Made by a program: the position numbers and the translations under genes. Source: Romanomermis culicivorax (lineage: Eukaryota; Nematoda; Enoplea; Mermithida; Mermithidae). From it: a DNA stretch of 64,000 bases. A model generated the notes under the pieces. That model made no database searches. It worked only from the letters and a program-made list of their open reading frames with translations, and was not told where the DNA came from. The stretch spans positions 496,001 through 560,000 of the forward strand of contig CAWUHX010000218.1 of NCBI GenBank assembly GCA_963922205.1. Reading direction: 5' to 3'. This document shows, piece by piece, positions 13,273 through 25,600 of the stretch. Position 1 is the stretch's first letter. Every line of letters starts with the position of its first letter.

Positions 13273-14219
13273 TTTTGGGCTGCGCTAATGAAAAATCCTG
13301 GTCATTAGCGCGCACTAATGAATTTATGCACATTTACATGCAAAAAACATCAAAAAATTTTGTGCATGTGCGCTAATGTGTGCTAATGGATTTTTTGTTT
13401 CATTAGCTCAGGCGCCAATGAGGCCACCTTAAAAAAAACACTGCTTGAAGAGTAAGTAAAAAATATATAAAAAATATATAAAAAATACACATCAACCTTC
13501 TGTCGTTTTCGATTTCGGCGATAACTTCGGTTTCTTTTAAACTGCAGCATTTTGTCAAAATAAAATTTCCTAAAAAATTCCACTTGACAGAATATTATGA
13601 ATTTTCTCAAGTTGGCAGTGAAGGTTTTTTTATCTTAACTCTTTCTCTTCTTTCTGATCAATTCCTGAAAGGCAACAATATCAAGTTTTTCTCAAAGTGT
13701 GGTTTTCACATAATAATCAGTGTTATTTTATGCTTAAAAAATGCTCAACTTGATCACTGTTTTTTTCCCCCAACGACCCTTGCACCAAATGGGGAAAGAG
13801 GTCAAAATTTTTTTCCCCATTTTCAAAAATGTGATTTTTTTGGTAGTTTTTGACGAAAAACATGCATACACTGTTTTTACTGCTTCTCCTGACATTCCAA
13901 CAATATTACAGTTGTTCCTGACGTTCTCAAGCTTCTACTATTAAAGTAGGACCCTTTTCCTATTGCGACGCGAAGCACCCACCGAAAATTTTGACTTTTG
14001 GCACTGCAGAAGTCGCTAAAATTGATATTTAAATGACTTTGGCATGCATACCTGCCATGAGTACTGATGCAATGAAGTTCTTTTCCATTTCGGTCCAAGA
14101 AAACGGTTCCTGGTGATATTGCAAAGCAACGAGTTTTGTTTGATGATTCTGATAAGAAGGTTGCAAAACTGTTTTCATTAATAGGTTTATTTTTGAATAT
14201 TTTTCAATTTAGCTTTTCT

Positions 14220-15033
14220 GGTTCGTTGGACAGCAGGTTGATTTTACCGATTTTGTAAACAAAGTTTATGTCGAGTCGTCAACAAAACCAGAAATTTTTT
14301 TTAAAAAATTGATTGAAAAAATGTATGGCGATTTATTGGCATTTTACAAATTTGATGTTCAAAAACCGTTTACGGATAGTAGCCATACTAGACGCCAAAA
14401 ATTGACGGATCTTGATCCCACTGGTATTCAAATCATAAAAGGTAAGGTACTCAGAGATGTGAAAACAATGCAAGATTACATAAGAAGTACTTTGTATTCA
14501 TAAATTCTTTTTTTACAGATTGCATAACTTGCTTTTACAAGAAACACGAAAGTAGTATTCATGATGAAATTTCACATGAAAAACTAATGGAAACGCAATT
14601 TTATCGGTGTATTGTGGACATAATTGATGGCTGGGGCCTCGATTCAAATTTAAAAGGAGGAAGAACGTAAGCAGCATCATAGTTTTTTAGTTTTTTAACC
14701 ACTCTAAGAATGGCTTCTATGATGGATGGGGAAGTATGGTTCATTCATGCAAAATTTTTGTAATGTCTGTAGGTAATTTTCACTCTTGGAAAAACCCATT
14801 CTACTGCCAAGATTTGCCATTTATTCAAGGTAGAAGTTTGATTTTTGAAACATTTTTTGATAAATGTTATTTTAGCCATTTTCTTCCCACTGAAAACTAT
14901 AGGTTCTAATGTATGATTTGGCTTAATATATTCATCTTTCAGCATGGCCTATGTGGAAACAGAATTTCGAAAATATGTAGTTAAACTTGGTTATCAACCA
15001 ATGCAAAGTTTTTCCAGTGATGAGCAAGCTGAG
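14220..15033 (+). other. Possible second gene of the 5.87-kb transposon, unknown function
   Basis: Three plus-strand exon-like segments follow one another: about 14214-14441 (ends at GTAAGG), 14519-14667 (ends at GTAAGC) and 14941-15033 (ends at GTATTC). Each is preceded by a pyrimidine-rich stretch and AG. Their composition is ordinary soluble protein, with a 'YRCIVDIIDGWGLDSN' segment but no motif recognised. The position inside the transposon, opposite in orientation to the transposase, suggests an accessory gene, as EnSpm elements often have, but a captured host fragment is equally possible. A GC-rich MITE-like insertion follows at 15053-15260. Confidence 0.35.
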
Positions 15034-15052
15034 GTATTCATTTGCATTATTC

Positions 15053-15262
15053 TTATGTGTGACCCTACCCCTTGAGACCCTGGAACCCCCTGGCCGAAAA
15101 AAATTGCCAATCCAGCCCCCGAAAGGAAATTTTTCAGAAAAAATTGCGGATTTTTGGCCGTTTTTCTGAATTTTTTTGCCATTTTGGTCCATTTTTGGGT
15201 CACCAACCCCACCTGCCTCCTGGAAAATATTTGCCGAGCATGTCTGGGGGGAGGGTGACACA
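15053..15262. repeat. Small MITE-like repeat, GTGTGACCCT ends
   Basis: Bounded by GTGTGACCCTACCCC and, inverted, GGGGGGAGGGTGACACAC. The interior has C runs and 'ccgaaaaaaattgccaat'. It lies within the 5.87-kb element. No clear target duplication was found. Confidence 0.45.
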
Positions 15263-16479
15263 CACCCCAATGGGAACCCGAATTTCCCTAGAAAAACGAG
15301 TCAGTTTAACTTTTGAAGTGGACAAAAATGTGGTAAATAAAGCATTTTTTGTTAAAGTTGGTTATTTCCTTAACTCCATCCACTCGATTTTTCTGTTCTT
15401 GGCTGATTTTTGCTGTTTGACCCCCCTCGCTTCAAATATTGTTCCCATGCATATCTGGTATAAAGGAAAAGGCAACCAAACCTGCTGGTAATCTCATCAC
15501 AATCCAGTAGGAAGGGGTCCAGGAAATTTTCATCAGGTCGCTTGTTGGTGGCCTGCATACACAGCAGGAAAATTCTCAGGGGGAGTCAAGGTCAAATTTT
15601 TTTTGTTTTAATTGGTGAAAAGTTCAATTTAATCCTATAATATTATGTATTTTTGATTAAATGTACTTAAAAATTTTGCTCATAATTTCGAAAAATTGGC
15701 GGAGATTAGTTTTGTAAGCTTTATGCATTTTAAAAAAGTTTGGCATTTTAAAAGGTGGGACAAACCTTAAATCCGCCTCTCCCTAATTTTTCAGTTGCGG
15801 GAAAATGATCAGCCACCCAACACCAAAATTTTAAAATCAAAATGTCCTGATCAAAACAGCGAATTTTACGAATTTGAAAAATATTTCTTTGGAGACAGAC
15901 ATTTCTGGTTTTTAGGTGTGAAAATTTGAAACAACTTTGTTGTTCATAAAAATACATAATTCAAGAACTTGCAAAGCAGTTACTTGATTTTCATTCCTGA
16001 CTCGTCCATCATTAAATTAACGCCGTGTAAAAATAGTAATTCTCCCTGGAACTTCTACTGCTGGAAATTTTGTGATCAAATCATCATAAAATCAATTTTA
16101 AACTCTGAATCTAATGTCTGTTGATTTTCGATAAAAACTCCAATAATTTCGTGTTGCCTAGATCGAATTCCTGTCACTACAAAAGTATAATACAATTTGT
16201 AAATTTGAATATTGCTTTTAGATTTCCGAACTGTATGCCAAATTGGATGTTGTCCAAGAAACAAAGAAACAACGTTGAAAGCGAATCCTGTTGTCTGCAA
16301 ATCAAGGTAATTTAAATATTTCACTTCATATTGTGTATGCAAAGAAATATTGTTTGCATTTTTAGAAAGTGAAGCTTTAGAATAAATGTTCGTGAACTTA
16401 CGTCTTATTCCCTCATTCGTTGAAGTGGCCAAAAATCAAGGTGATTTTTTTACTTTGCTTACCTCACTTATTTTTAGCA

Positions 16480-16602
16480 TGCAAGCAGATATAAAGTAAG
16501 TAAAGATATCCAAAGTCATGCTAAAGGCATTACGTTGATCTTTATTTCTACTTCGAAAATCAATTTAAGGGCTTTAAGCTTCACATCTGCTTGCATGAAC
16601 TA
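16480..16602. repeat. Short inverted-repeat element
   Basis: Arms of about 20 bp (GCATGCAAGCAGATATAAAG and, inverted, TCATGCAAGCAGATGTGAAG) enclose about 80 bp. Either a tiny MITE or a hairpin inside the larger transposon. Confidence 0.45.
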
Positions 16603-16669
16603 TTCTTGCCTCATAATTTTTGCAGTTTGTTTCAAATTTTATTTCAAATTGTGGAATTTTATATGCTTT

Positions 16670-17035
16670 AGAATAAATATACTGAACATATCGTCTGCAT
16701 ATGGACTGGCATAACAGTAATAAGGACCGTCATATGATCTGAAAAGGTCGTCATTAGGTACTGAACATCTCTCATGAGGTCCGCATATGGTCCACCACAC
16801 ATTTATAAGGCCGGTAATAGGTACCATACATCTGCCATATGATCCACATACTGTCCATGATATCCCATATGAAGTCTGCGAATGGTCCGCATAATTCCCG
16901 ACATAGGTCTGAATAAGGCACATAATATCATCCTTCTGAAGATAATCATATTGTCCATACCAAGACCGTATGTATTTTTATGTCAGTCCTTATACAGGTC
17001 TTCTTGTTGATTTTTTTTCGGGACTTCATCATGGG
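16670..17035. repeat. Right subterminal repeat array of the 5.87-kb transposon
   Basis: Mirror of the left array: repeated GCATATGGTCC, CATAAGG, GTCATATGATC and similar words over some 350 bp, ending in the terminal CATCATGGG at 17027-17035. Confidence 0.7.
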
Positions 17036-17037
17036 TA

Positions 17038-17830
17038 ATGTTAAATTTGTTTTGGGGGAAGGTAACTTTGCATAGTTTTTGTATTCATTTATTCAGTTAT
17101 TATTTTATGTTTTTTAGTTTGGTCAGCAAAACAATATGGATAGGACTATTATCCACAATGCGCCTAAAGAATATTTTGAACTCTTAATGAATGTTGTCAA
17201 TATAATTAAAAATGTTAGATTAATCAATGAGCAAATGGTGTCAATGACCTATTGTCAGCATGATGATTTTGTCAAGGTTATGGGGATTACTAACTCTGTT
17301 ACAGCAGCTTATACGACAGCTCAGGCTGGACTAAAGTTATATTCTTACATCAAACAATTAAAAAGTAGAGTATTGTATTCTGATATGGACAGTTTTATTT
17401 ACTTGTCAGCAATTGACAAGCAACAATATCAAGTACCAACAGGCTGGTGCTTGGGCGAAATGATGGATGAATTACGTGAATATGGTCTTGGATCCTACAT
17501 TACCCAATTCGTCAGTGGAGGCCCTGAAAATTACGCTTACAGACTGCACAGTCCATCTACTAACCAATACAATCACGTGATCAAGGTTCGTGGTATCACT
17601 TTGTCATCAGAGGCTATGAAAAAAGTTTCACTTCACTGAATGGTTTTTGCTTTTGTAAAAAGCAATGGACAAGTATTGAGGGCCAGCAAGATCATAAAGT
17701 TGTTACCTGTAAAACTTTGAAAAAATTTTGTGTTGTATATGATAAATGTATTTTGAAACGTAATTTTTGTACATTTCCTTATGGTTAGATTAAATGATTT
17801 TTTTTGCAATAAAACAAAGATGATACATTG
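17038..17830 (+). pseudogene. Family-B DNA polymerase relic, right part
   Basis: Continuation of the relic at 10447-11161 beyond the transposon. A short piece (17038-17061) ends at a GTAACT donor and the next exon opens after 'tttttag' at 17118 with an uninterrupted frame to 17639. Motif C is recognisable as an SDMDS core in the family's YxDTDS position, so both aspartates are kept; the thumb-like segment follows. After 17625 the matching text continues in another frame to about 17792, where a TAG interrupts it, and an AATAAA-like signal lies at 17808. Two frameshifts plus the insertion make it a pseudogene. Confidence 0.8.
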
Positions 17831-19625
17831 ATTCAAAAGTTTTTCTTTTGTTACGTAAAGAATTTTGAACTGTTCAAATTTTCTATGCGCTTTTTATGCC
17901 CGACTCATTCTGGTCATTTTTCTATAAAAAAGCTTTTTGGTCATTTTTTGCAGGTAATCAACTTTATACTTATGCGCCCGTAGGAATAATGTTTCATCCC
18001 GTAGAGACTTTTTCGAGATTGTACTCATAGAACAGACCATTACAGACCAATCTGACATTTACTAACTGGAACAATCATTCAGGAATGGGACCTCTGAACA
18101 TATTTACGCCTGCAGGTGGCGCCCTTTTGTCAAAGGGGTTCCGGGGGTGCAAATTTTTGAAAGACTTCCTCTGTCCAAAGAGGAAGTCATTTTTTATACA
18201 TGCTTTCCTTTTTGGTTCTTTTCCATTTTTTTCACTTTAGTTTTCCTTTTCCATTTTTTGTTCATCATCAATTTTCCTTTTCCACCTACAGTAACACGAC
18301 TATTACCATAATTCCACTATTACCGTAATCCAAAAATTACCGTAATTCTACTATTATGGTAACTCTAGAACATGCATGCTTAACCACACCCCCTATAAAT
18401 GGACAAAAAATCGACTGTATATGTTTACCATACCCCGTATAAATCGACCAAAAGTGACAAATTACAGGGGGTACACAAAAGATAGGGATATGCTTAACCA
18501 TACCCCGCTATACGGTCCGGCCTTACTACTTTTATTTCATCAATTTAATTTTTTTGCAATTAAAGTCCATATAAAACAATTTTTATCAAGAATCCTTTTG
18601 ATAGTTTTTTGTTTTCTTTCAAACGTTTTGCAAAAATATTTTTCTGACAGATATTTTTTGTGATTTTGAAATGATCCGTTCGTGCACGGCAACTGCAGCA
18701 CAAAAGCACGCAAAACTCAGATGGCCAAATGAAATTAAAAATAGATACATTGGAAAGACGAGTTTAATATACCTAATTTGCATATTTATTATAAAAATGA
18801 TGAGTCCCTTCACTCCAATGCATAGAACTTTTTACTTTTGCTGTTTTGAAAGTTCGCTGTAATGAGAATCGCCGCTTTGAGAAATGCTGTGTTGCGGCTT
18901 CGCTGTAATGAGAATCGCCGTTTTGAGTCTAGCTGTTGTGTTTCACTGTATTGGGAACATTTCGGATGATATAGTGTATCGTATGTATCTTCATTTCTGT
19001 ATTTTACACATCGAGTGTCTGTCTTCGCCAAAATTATGTGAAAAGCCCAACAATGCCTATCATTTTGTTGACTCTGAAACATTCCGGATAAAATCTCCTA
19101 GAAGTCATCTATTGACAGAGTTTACTCCAACGATTACTTATCCGAACAACCATGGAAGTCTGAAAAAAATTGTTCACACTTGCAACCTAGGTTTTTTATC
19201 ACAAATTTGTTTGCATTTTTGACTTTGGATTAGGATCGCTACTTGCCAACTTGTTACTAAACAGTCATTTACACTTGCCTTGACGGAACGGATCGTCAAC
19301 AGCTTGAAACGTTCAGCCTGAAAATCCACTTTGAGTCGAAAAGACCGAGTGCTACTTCTTAGAAAACGACTGACGGTGACCTCCAACTAAATTGCATGGA
19401 ACGAAAAGTTCCCTTTCGTTCCGTTCCGTCCGAAAAGACCCTTGAGTCATTCAGAGAAAATTTAAACCGAACAGTTTCTGTTTCGTGATGACTACTTGTA
19501 TAATACATTAAGTTAAAGCTGTAAACTCTACATAAAAACCAAAATTCACGATATGTAATACAGAAATTCTGCACGAAAAATACCAAAAAACATTAGCATC
19601 GAACGACTAAAAAAATCACTATTTT
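17831..19625. other. Intergenic stretch with small repeats, no gene
   Basis: Contents: a short repeated block of 'attaccgtaattc(c)actatt' (18290-18365); imperfect ~60-bp repeats built on 'accataccccgtataaatcga' (18376-18515); a near-duplicate 'gctgtaatgagaatcgccg' (18857, 18902); and a degenerate inverted copy of the AAGGGTCATTTATAC MITE at about 19258-19446. No coding exon was recognised. Confidence 0.45.
19258..19446. repeat. Degenerate copy of the AAGGGTCATTTATAC MITE
   Basis: Shares with 28890-29134, in inverted orientation, the internal text 'aagcttgaaacgttcagcctgaaaatc' and the ends 'cagtcatttacacttgcctt' and 'gacccttgag'. The ends have diverged and no target duplication remains. It lies just beyond the 3' end of the ELAPOR-like gene. 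Confidence 0.55.
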
Positions 19626-22600
19626 TTAATCGTCATTATCAGCCGTTAGAGCCCTATTTTCACTGCCCGTACAATCAACAACGCGACTATTGTTTGGATG
19701 CGACGAAGAAAATTTCCCCTTATTGAACCATTTGTTGGCCTTGCCCTTCGTAAAAACGACCCTGTCTACGTTGTTTTCGTCCTCGTCTTCTTCGTCACCT
19801 TCGTGCAAAGCACAACTTTCGACGGCCGGCAGTTCGCCAGATTTACCCGAAGATTCGATTAATTTCATATATTTGTATTCCAAGCTAAAAAATTTTGGCA
19901 TAATTGAAATCTCAGAAGATGTGTAAATGAGAAAATATTCAAATCAATCGTAAAATTGTACTAAAATGAATTGGCGAAACCCGAAAAATAAAAATGAAAT
20001 GCAGTTAAGGAAACAATAAATAGAAAAAATATAATACAAAAAAGAAAAAATACGAAAATATAAAACAAAAAGCTTTGGAAAGTATGTCAATTGGGTTAGC
20101 ATAACTTTAGAAAAAATCAAATCCACAGTACATAAAAATCTGCACAGGAACAGGCTATAAATAGAATAATGGATGAGTCTGGATCTTCAAGAAAATGCTA
20201 CATTGAATACCTCGGAGCAACAAGGTGTTATGTGACATTGCACTTATCGTTACATAAGGCATGGTTGGCCCAGGATATTCACTCATCGAAATTAAACAAA
20301 GTATGTAATAATTGTAAAGGGAAAATATAGCCAAAAGAGCGAAAAAATCAAATCATAGAACCAGACTGAAGAGTCCGATCAAAGCCCACACCCGGAATGA
20401 AAGAGTTCCAATTTTGTTGAAGCATGTATCGGATAGATTGAATGGACATCTAAATATCTTTGATTTCCACTCTTGAAAAATTTGTAACCGTTGTTAATCC
20501 CTACTCAGAAGAGCAATCGGGGACTGTTGCCGATATTATAGGATTAATTCGGCGATAGTTGGCGATTTCAAGGAATGAATCAGCAATCGACAAAACCCCG
20601 GCAGTCGCCGATTCATACAGATCAAATCGGGGACAATCACCGATTTTAATGGATAAATTGGCATTCGGCAAAATCTCCGACAGTCAATGAATTTCAAGAA
20701 TGAATTTTTGGAATCGGCGATAGTCGCAGACTCATTGTTAATTGTTCAGTGGCTATAAGTAGAGTTAGTTTACAAAGTTTCTGTTATGAATTCGAATGAG
20801 CTAGCAGATATCCTACAAGAATATTTGTTGTATAATATCTTACAGAAAAAATAACTAAAAAAACTTGAAACTCAAAAAAATAATGATTAACAACATTTTT
20901 CAGAACGAGTGTAGAAATTTCTTCCCTGCGGAAAACAAAATATTGCACCGAAAAATTGCAGAGGAAAAAATTTTCTTCTCAGGAATGAGTCAATGCCATA
21001 TGCATGCAAACTATGCGTTTTTAAAGTGCATAATTTTTTTATTTATATCTTATCTAGGTAAAGTTTAAAAGATACATCGAGCAAGCTTGGCTTCCTATGC
21101 TTAGCGTACAGAAAATTGGCGACAATACTGGCATATAGCACATAGTTCTATTTCCCTGATTTCTAGGATTGAAATCGGAGACTGTCGCCGCGATCACCGA
21201 CTTCAGAGTGGTTATAATCGTGACAATCGACGGTGATCGCTGATAAAATCCAAGAATCGGCAATATTCGCCTACCAAAATCGTAGGATTTTTTCACCTCT
21301 AAATTGGTAAAATCGGGAACAATCGCCTATGCGATTCCCGTGGAATCGGCGATAGGCGCCGAATATTCGGAAAAAAGCAGTGACTGTCACCGATCAAAAA
21401 TCCTAGGGTTTTTTCACTTCTGAACAGGGCTTTACTGTCTACTTTAATTTTGACCATAACAGAAGATTGCTAAGACCAAATCCTGTATCAGCAAAGATCA
21501 AGGAAATATTGGAAAAACCAACAAAAAATTAATGTTGAAGCAAATGAAACAATTACAAAGTACCTTTACTGATGCATGACAAAATAATGATCATAATGAG
21601 ATAGAGCATGAGCACAATTAGAAAAAATAAATGACACACTTACCGCTTATTCTTTTTCCACACTCTAGCTAAGCTGATGAGTAAAATTAAGGCTATTGAT
21701 AATGTGAGACCAATAGCTATTTGAACTTCGATTGGTAAAAATCGGCATTGTATGACTTTCGTTTCCATAGAATTCTGACCAGCAAAGACGCAGTGCCTAA
21801 AAATCTCAGTTTTTGGAAAATATTGTTCGTAACTTTCCTCTCATTGGCATTCACATCAATCTTCCTTGCCTACTCACTTCAACAATGATATATAAATCCT
21901 TAAATCACAGTAACAGTTGGAATTTATTTCTTTTCAACAAATCACAGTTTTTAGGACAAAAATCCCAAGCTAAATCTTTGCCTTCTCTACGGTGAAGAAA
22001 ATAATTCTTCTCCGAAAAATCATTAAAAACCTTACTCCGCCGGTACGTAGTGGACGGTTTGGCGGCCCAGTCTACATTCGCCCAAAATACGGATGTAATC
22101 GGCCTCTAGACACACGGGACAAGCGAAACGGGACGTAATAATTATGTGGAAAAGGCATCCGTCGCACGTGCCGTCAGGGCAAGACGAAGGCAATTCGACT
22201 TTGGTTTCGTTTTTGGCCGGATCACAACGGAAAGTCAATATCGTGTTACGGCCTTGTGGGCAATTTTTCGTTTTACCGCTCGAATCTCGATAGAGGAAAA
22301 ACAGTTGGGAATAACGCCCTTGAAGAAAAAGTCTCGATATTAAATTGATAATTTGATCACTGGGAAGGAACTTGATCGAACATTTTTATTCGAATTGAAA
22401 AAATTACTACGCCTGGGAATTTGGCGAAAGTACTTCATCGTTTATAATTGGCAATTAGATTTATTTTCACAAGCAAAGTTCAGATTCTAACAAGACATAA
22501 AGTAATATAAAAAGGCAAGACTAGCCAGATGGAAAACATAGCGTTTGATACCAATACGCAACTTTGGACATACTGATAGACTGATGCCTTGACTAAGAAG

Positions 22601-25600
22601 ACTAGTTTTGGCGCTCTGAATGCAAGATTTCATGAAATTCGTCTCAATTTTTTCTTACATTTGAATGAATCGTTATTTGAAATTTCCATATCAACGAATG
22701 AAAGGTCATCGGAAACACCGAACAAATAATCGCCGATTCTAAAAGAAGATGTGATATAAGAAATCTTTCAGAAAAAATAATTGAAAAATTACTTCGACGT
22801 TCCTAAATATCGAACTTTTTTTTGTTCTGGAACGGCTACGAATCTGCAAGCCAAGGCTTCACTGGTAGAGGAAGATTTACTATCATCCCAGTAGGCCTCA
22901 AATTGAGAATGTAATCGTATTATATATCATATAATGTGCACTGTATTAAAACTATATAATGGTCCACTTTTTAAAATGAACCCGAGCGACGAGAAACTAA
23001 ACTCTATGGAAGACAAGGCTTGGACGGAGTTTTTTTGGAGATATTATGCACCTTCTATTTCATTTTATTTGGCTCACATGAGCTTTCTCGTGACAGTTGA
23101 AAGTAGATATCAGGCTGATGGAGATAGGTAAAAAAATTTGGACTCCGGTATGGGATGAGCGGGAGAATAGCGGCACTTCAGACGGGAGGTATCTCCACTC
23201 AAATCACTATTTTTGCTCTCATCGATATCTTGCGTTCTGCGTCGCAAGACTAGCAAAAATGCGAGTAACGAAAAAACAGAAAAATAAGCGGAGCAAAAAA
23301 AACAAAAATTTTTCTGGACCGCTTTTCCGACACTTTGGGGGAAAAATGGAACTTTTCTCTTTCGAGGCCCTTGTTAAAATTCTGGAAAATTGATGAGTCC
23401 GTCCACAAAAAAGTCGCTTCATCCCCCAGATCTTCACATGTGTGGTTGCGACACAATATACTTGAAATTGAATGGTCTATAGTTGACAGAAAGTGTTCAT
23501 TTTTTCGTCGAATTGCATCTCAAAGACCTGTCTCACTTAATAAACATACTAATACTTCTACGATTTCCATGAAATCAAAAAATTTAGATTATTCTGATCG
23601 GCTCAAAATTTTACATTTCATAATTCTTCTTACATACATAATCAGTTGATGTTAAGGAGAATGTTAAGCAAGTGTTGGGGATATACTTGCGGTAGCAGTC
23701 ATCCCACATCTATGCAAAATTGGTCAATTGGGCGAAGCCATAATTCATCTATACATATTTTGTTGTCGCCAGATGCGCGTCGCGTCCGGTGTCACTTTGT
23801 TATTGTCACTTTCCTCGTTAGTAAAACGGGGACGCTGACAGCACCAAATATTTACATATTCATTCATTTATATTATTCTATTGCTTCCGCAATAAGCGGA
23901 AATGGGGACTGAATCCCACACAGTACCAAAGTAACCTCGACCCCACTTGGATATTATCATAGTGAGTTTCTATTACCTTGTGAGTGTTAGCCTGCAGGGA
24001 GTTTATGGGGCAATCCTGATTGCTTTTCGATTGCAAGCTTGTGTAATTTCCGGTCTCAACAAACTTAGGTTACGCTGCGACTGAAGGTTGTGTTTAGTCT
24101 GCTAGAGAGCTGTTGTACTGTACTGGCCTTTACTTATGGGAAGCTATCAGCCGTGTACAAGCCAATAGCCTCTTTAATTACATTGCTGACGTCTTTTGAC
24201 CCAAGTAGAGATCTAAACATAACACAAGCCGTCGCTACTTACAGAATCGATCGAAGAGAAACATGGGACCATATTTGAGGAACAAACGGTGAAATTGAAA
24301 ACGTGATAGTATCGGACATCTCGATTAAATATCTGCACACCGTTTACTGTATAATTTCTAAAAATAGAAACGTTTTTAATTTTTATGAAAAGTCTGGGAA
24401 AGCGTTAAATACCGCATCAATTCTATTGAAATCCACGGATTTTAATATTTTTTCACGTTACTTGGTTTTATAACTCAATCATTTTTCCACAGATTATTAA
24501 CTTGAAAGTTAACAAAGCTTCAGTCATGCGATCATTCCATTTTCAATTGGTACCGAATCAAAATGGAAACAACACAGTTTTCATCATGTTCTCCTCAAGC
24601 GAAGTCAACCTTCAGCTCAGTGTTGAACAGTTTTAACCTATGAAACTGAGCATGACGGCTGGAGGAGACTATTACAGTAGATTTGTGCCTTGAATAACAC
24701 TGTTTAAAAAACTCATACCCTTTTAAAGGCCTGAGATCGTAATACCGTCTAGAAATATTGAACGTACAATCGGAATCACAACTGACCCCATTCGTCGATT
24801 TGAGATTCAGGCCACAAGGTATACACGAATTTTGCATGGGTTGTTCGCTACTAACGTTTAAGTAAGTGTTCATCGGGCATTTCTGACATAGTGAGTCACT
24901 TATATTTAGATAATGACCAGGCGGACACGCTTCACATCTGGGAAAAAGTGTTAGAGTTGAAACGAAATTAAATCACACTTTTACAGCAAAATTAGAAAAC
25001 TTTCCTACACTTTTTCAAAAACTGTCACCCCGACATACAGCTGTGCATATGTTGAGAATTTGAAAAACTAGACATGAAATTGTAATAATATGATCGATAT
25101 TGAACAAAAAATATGTATATGTTCGAGCAGTGGCGGATCCAGAAATTTTTTTCAGGGGGGTGCTCAAAATTAAGTATTTTTCCAAAAAAAATTCAGAAAA
25201 TTTTCAAAAATTTTTCAAATTTGCCTTTAGGTATACACAAAAAAAAACGTATTTCAAAAGTTTCGGGGGGTGGGGGCGGCCGTCCCCCGCCACCCCCCTA
25301 AATCCGCACTTGTGTATGAGTATACAGACTGAAAAACACAGAGTTATTAAAGAAATTCCATCATTTTGAGGGAAAGTCACATCTTTCCGCTTCCAGTCGA
25401 GGACAGACTCGGGTCGTAAAATAACACGCGAAGAAATAACTCACTGATCTTTGTTGCTTATCGGGCAAGGCAGACATTCGTGTGCACCGCCATCGATAGT
25501 ATTAGTGACGTTGATCGAGAAAATTTTCGCTTGATCTTTGAACCAGTCATCTTGATTCGAACTTCGTGATCTCTGCGATCTTACGAAGAGCCAATAAAGC

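Larger units (their letters stand above)
11164..17035. mobile_element. 5.87-kb CMC/EnSpm-like DNA transposon, CCC ends, TA TSD
   Basis: The left end CCCATGATGAAATCCCGA is mirrored at the right end (CCCATGATGAAGTCCCGA on the minus strand), flanked on both sides by TA (11162-11163, 17036-17037). Excision with one TA restores a continuous conserved polymerase segment, which fixes the boundaries. The terminal 400 bp on each side are dense in short repeats of the form CATAAGGTC/CATATGGTC in both orientations. Inside, on the minus strand, is a degraded transposase of the type with a DUF4218-like region (11629-13090). A 2-bp duplication, subterminal repeats and this transposase together fit the CACTA-Mirage-Chapaev group, though the ends read CCC rather than CACTA. 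Confidence 0.85.

Noticed and set aside
16076..16432. 118-codon minus-strand ORF as the catalytic half of the transposase
   Set aside because: No catalytic motif visible and it would lie upstream of the second gene region; could be an exon but is unsupported.
18290..18515. Short regular repeats as a CRISPR array
   Set aside because: Repeats are degenerate, unevenly spaced, in an intron-bearing eukaryotic genome with no cas genes.
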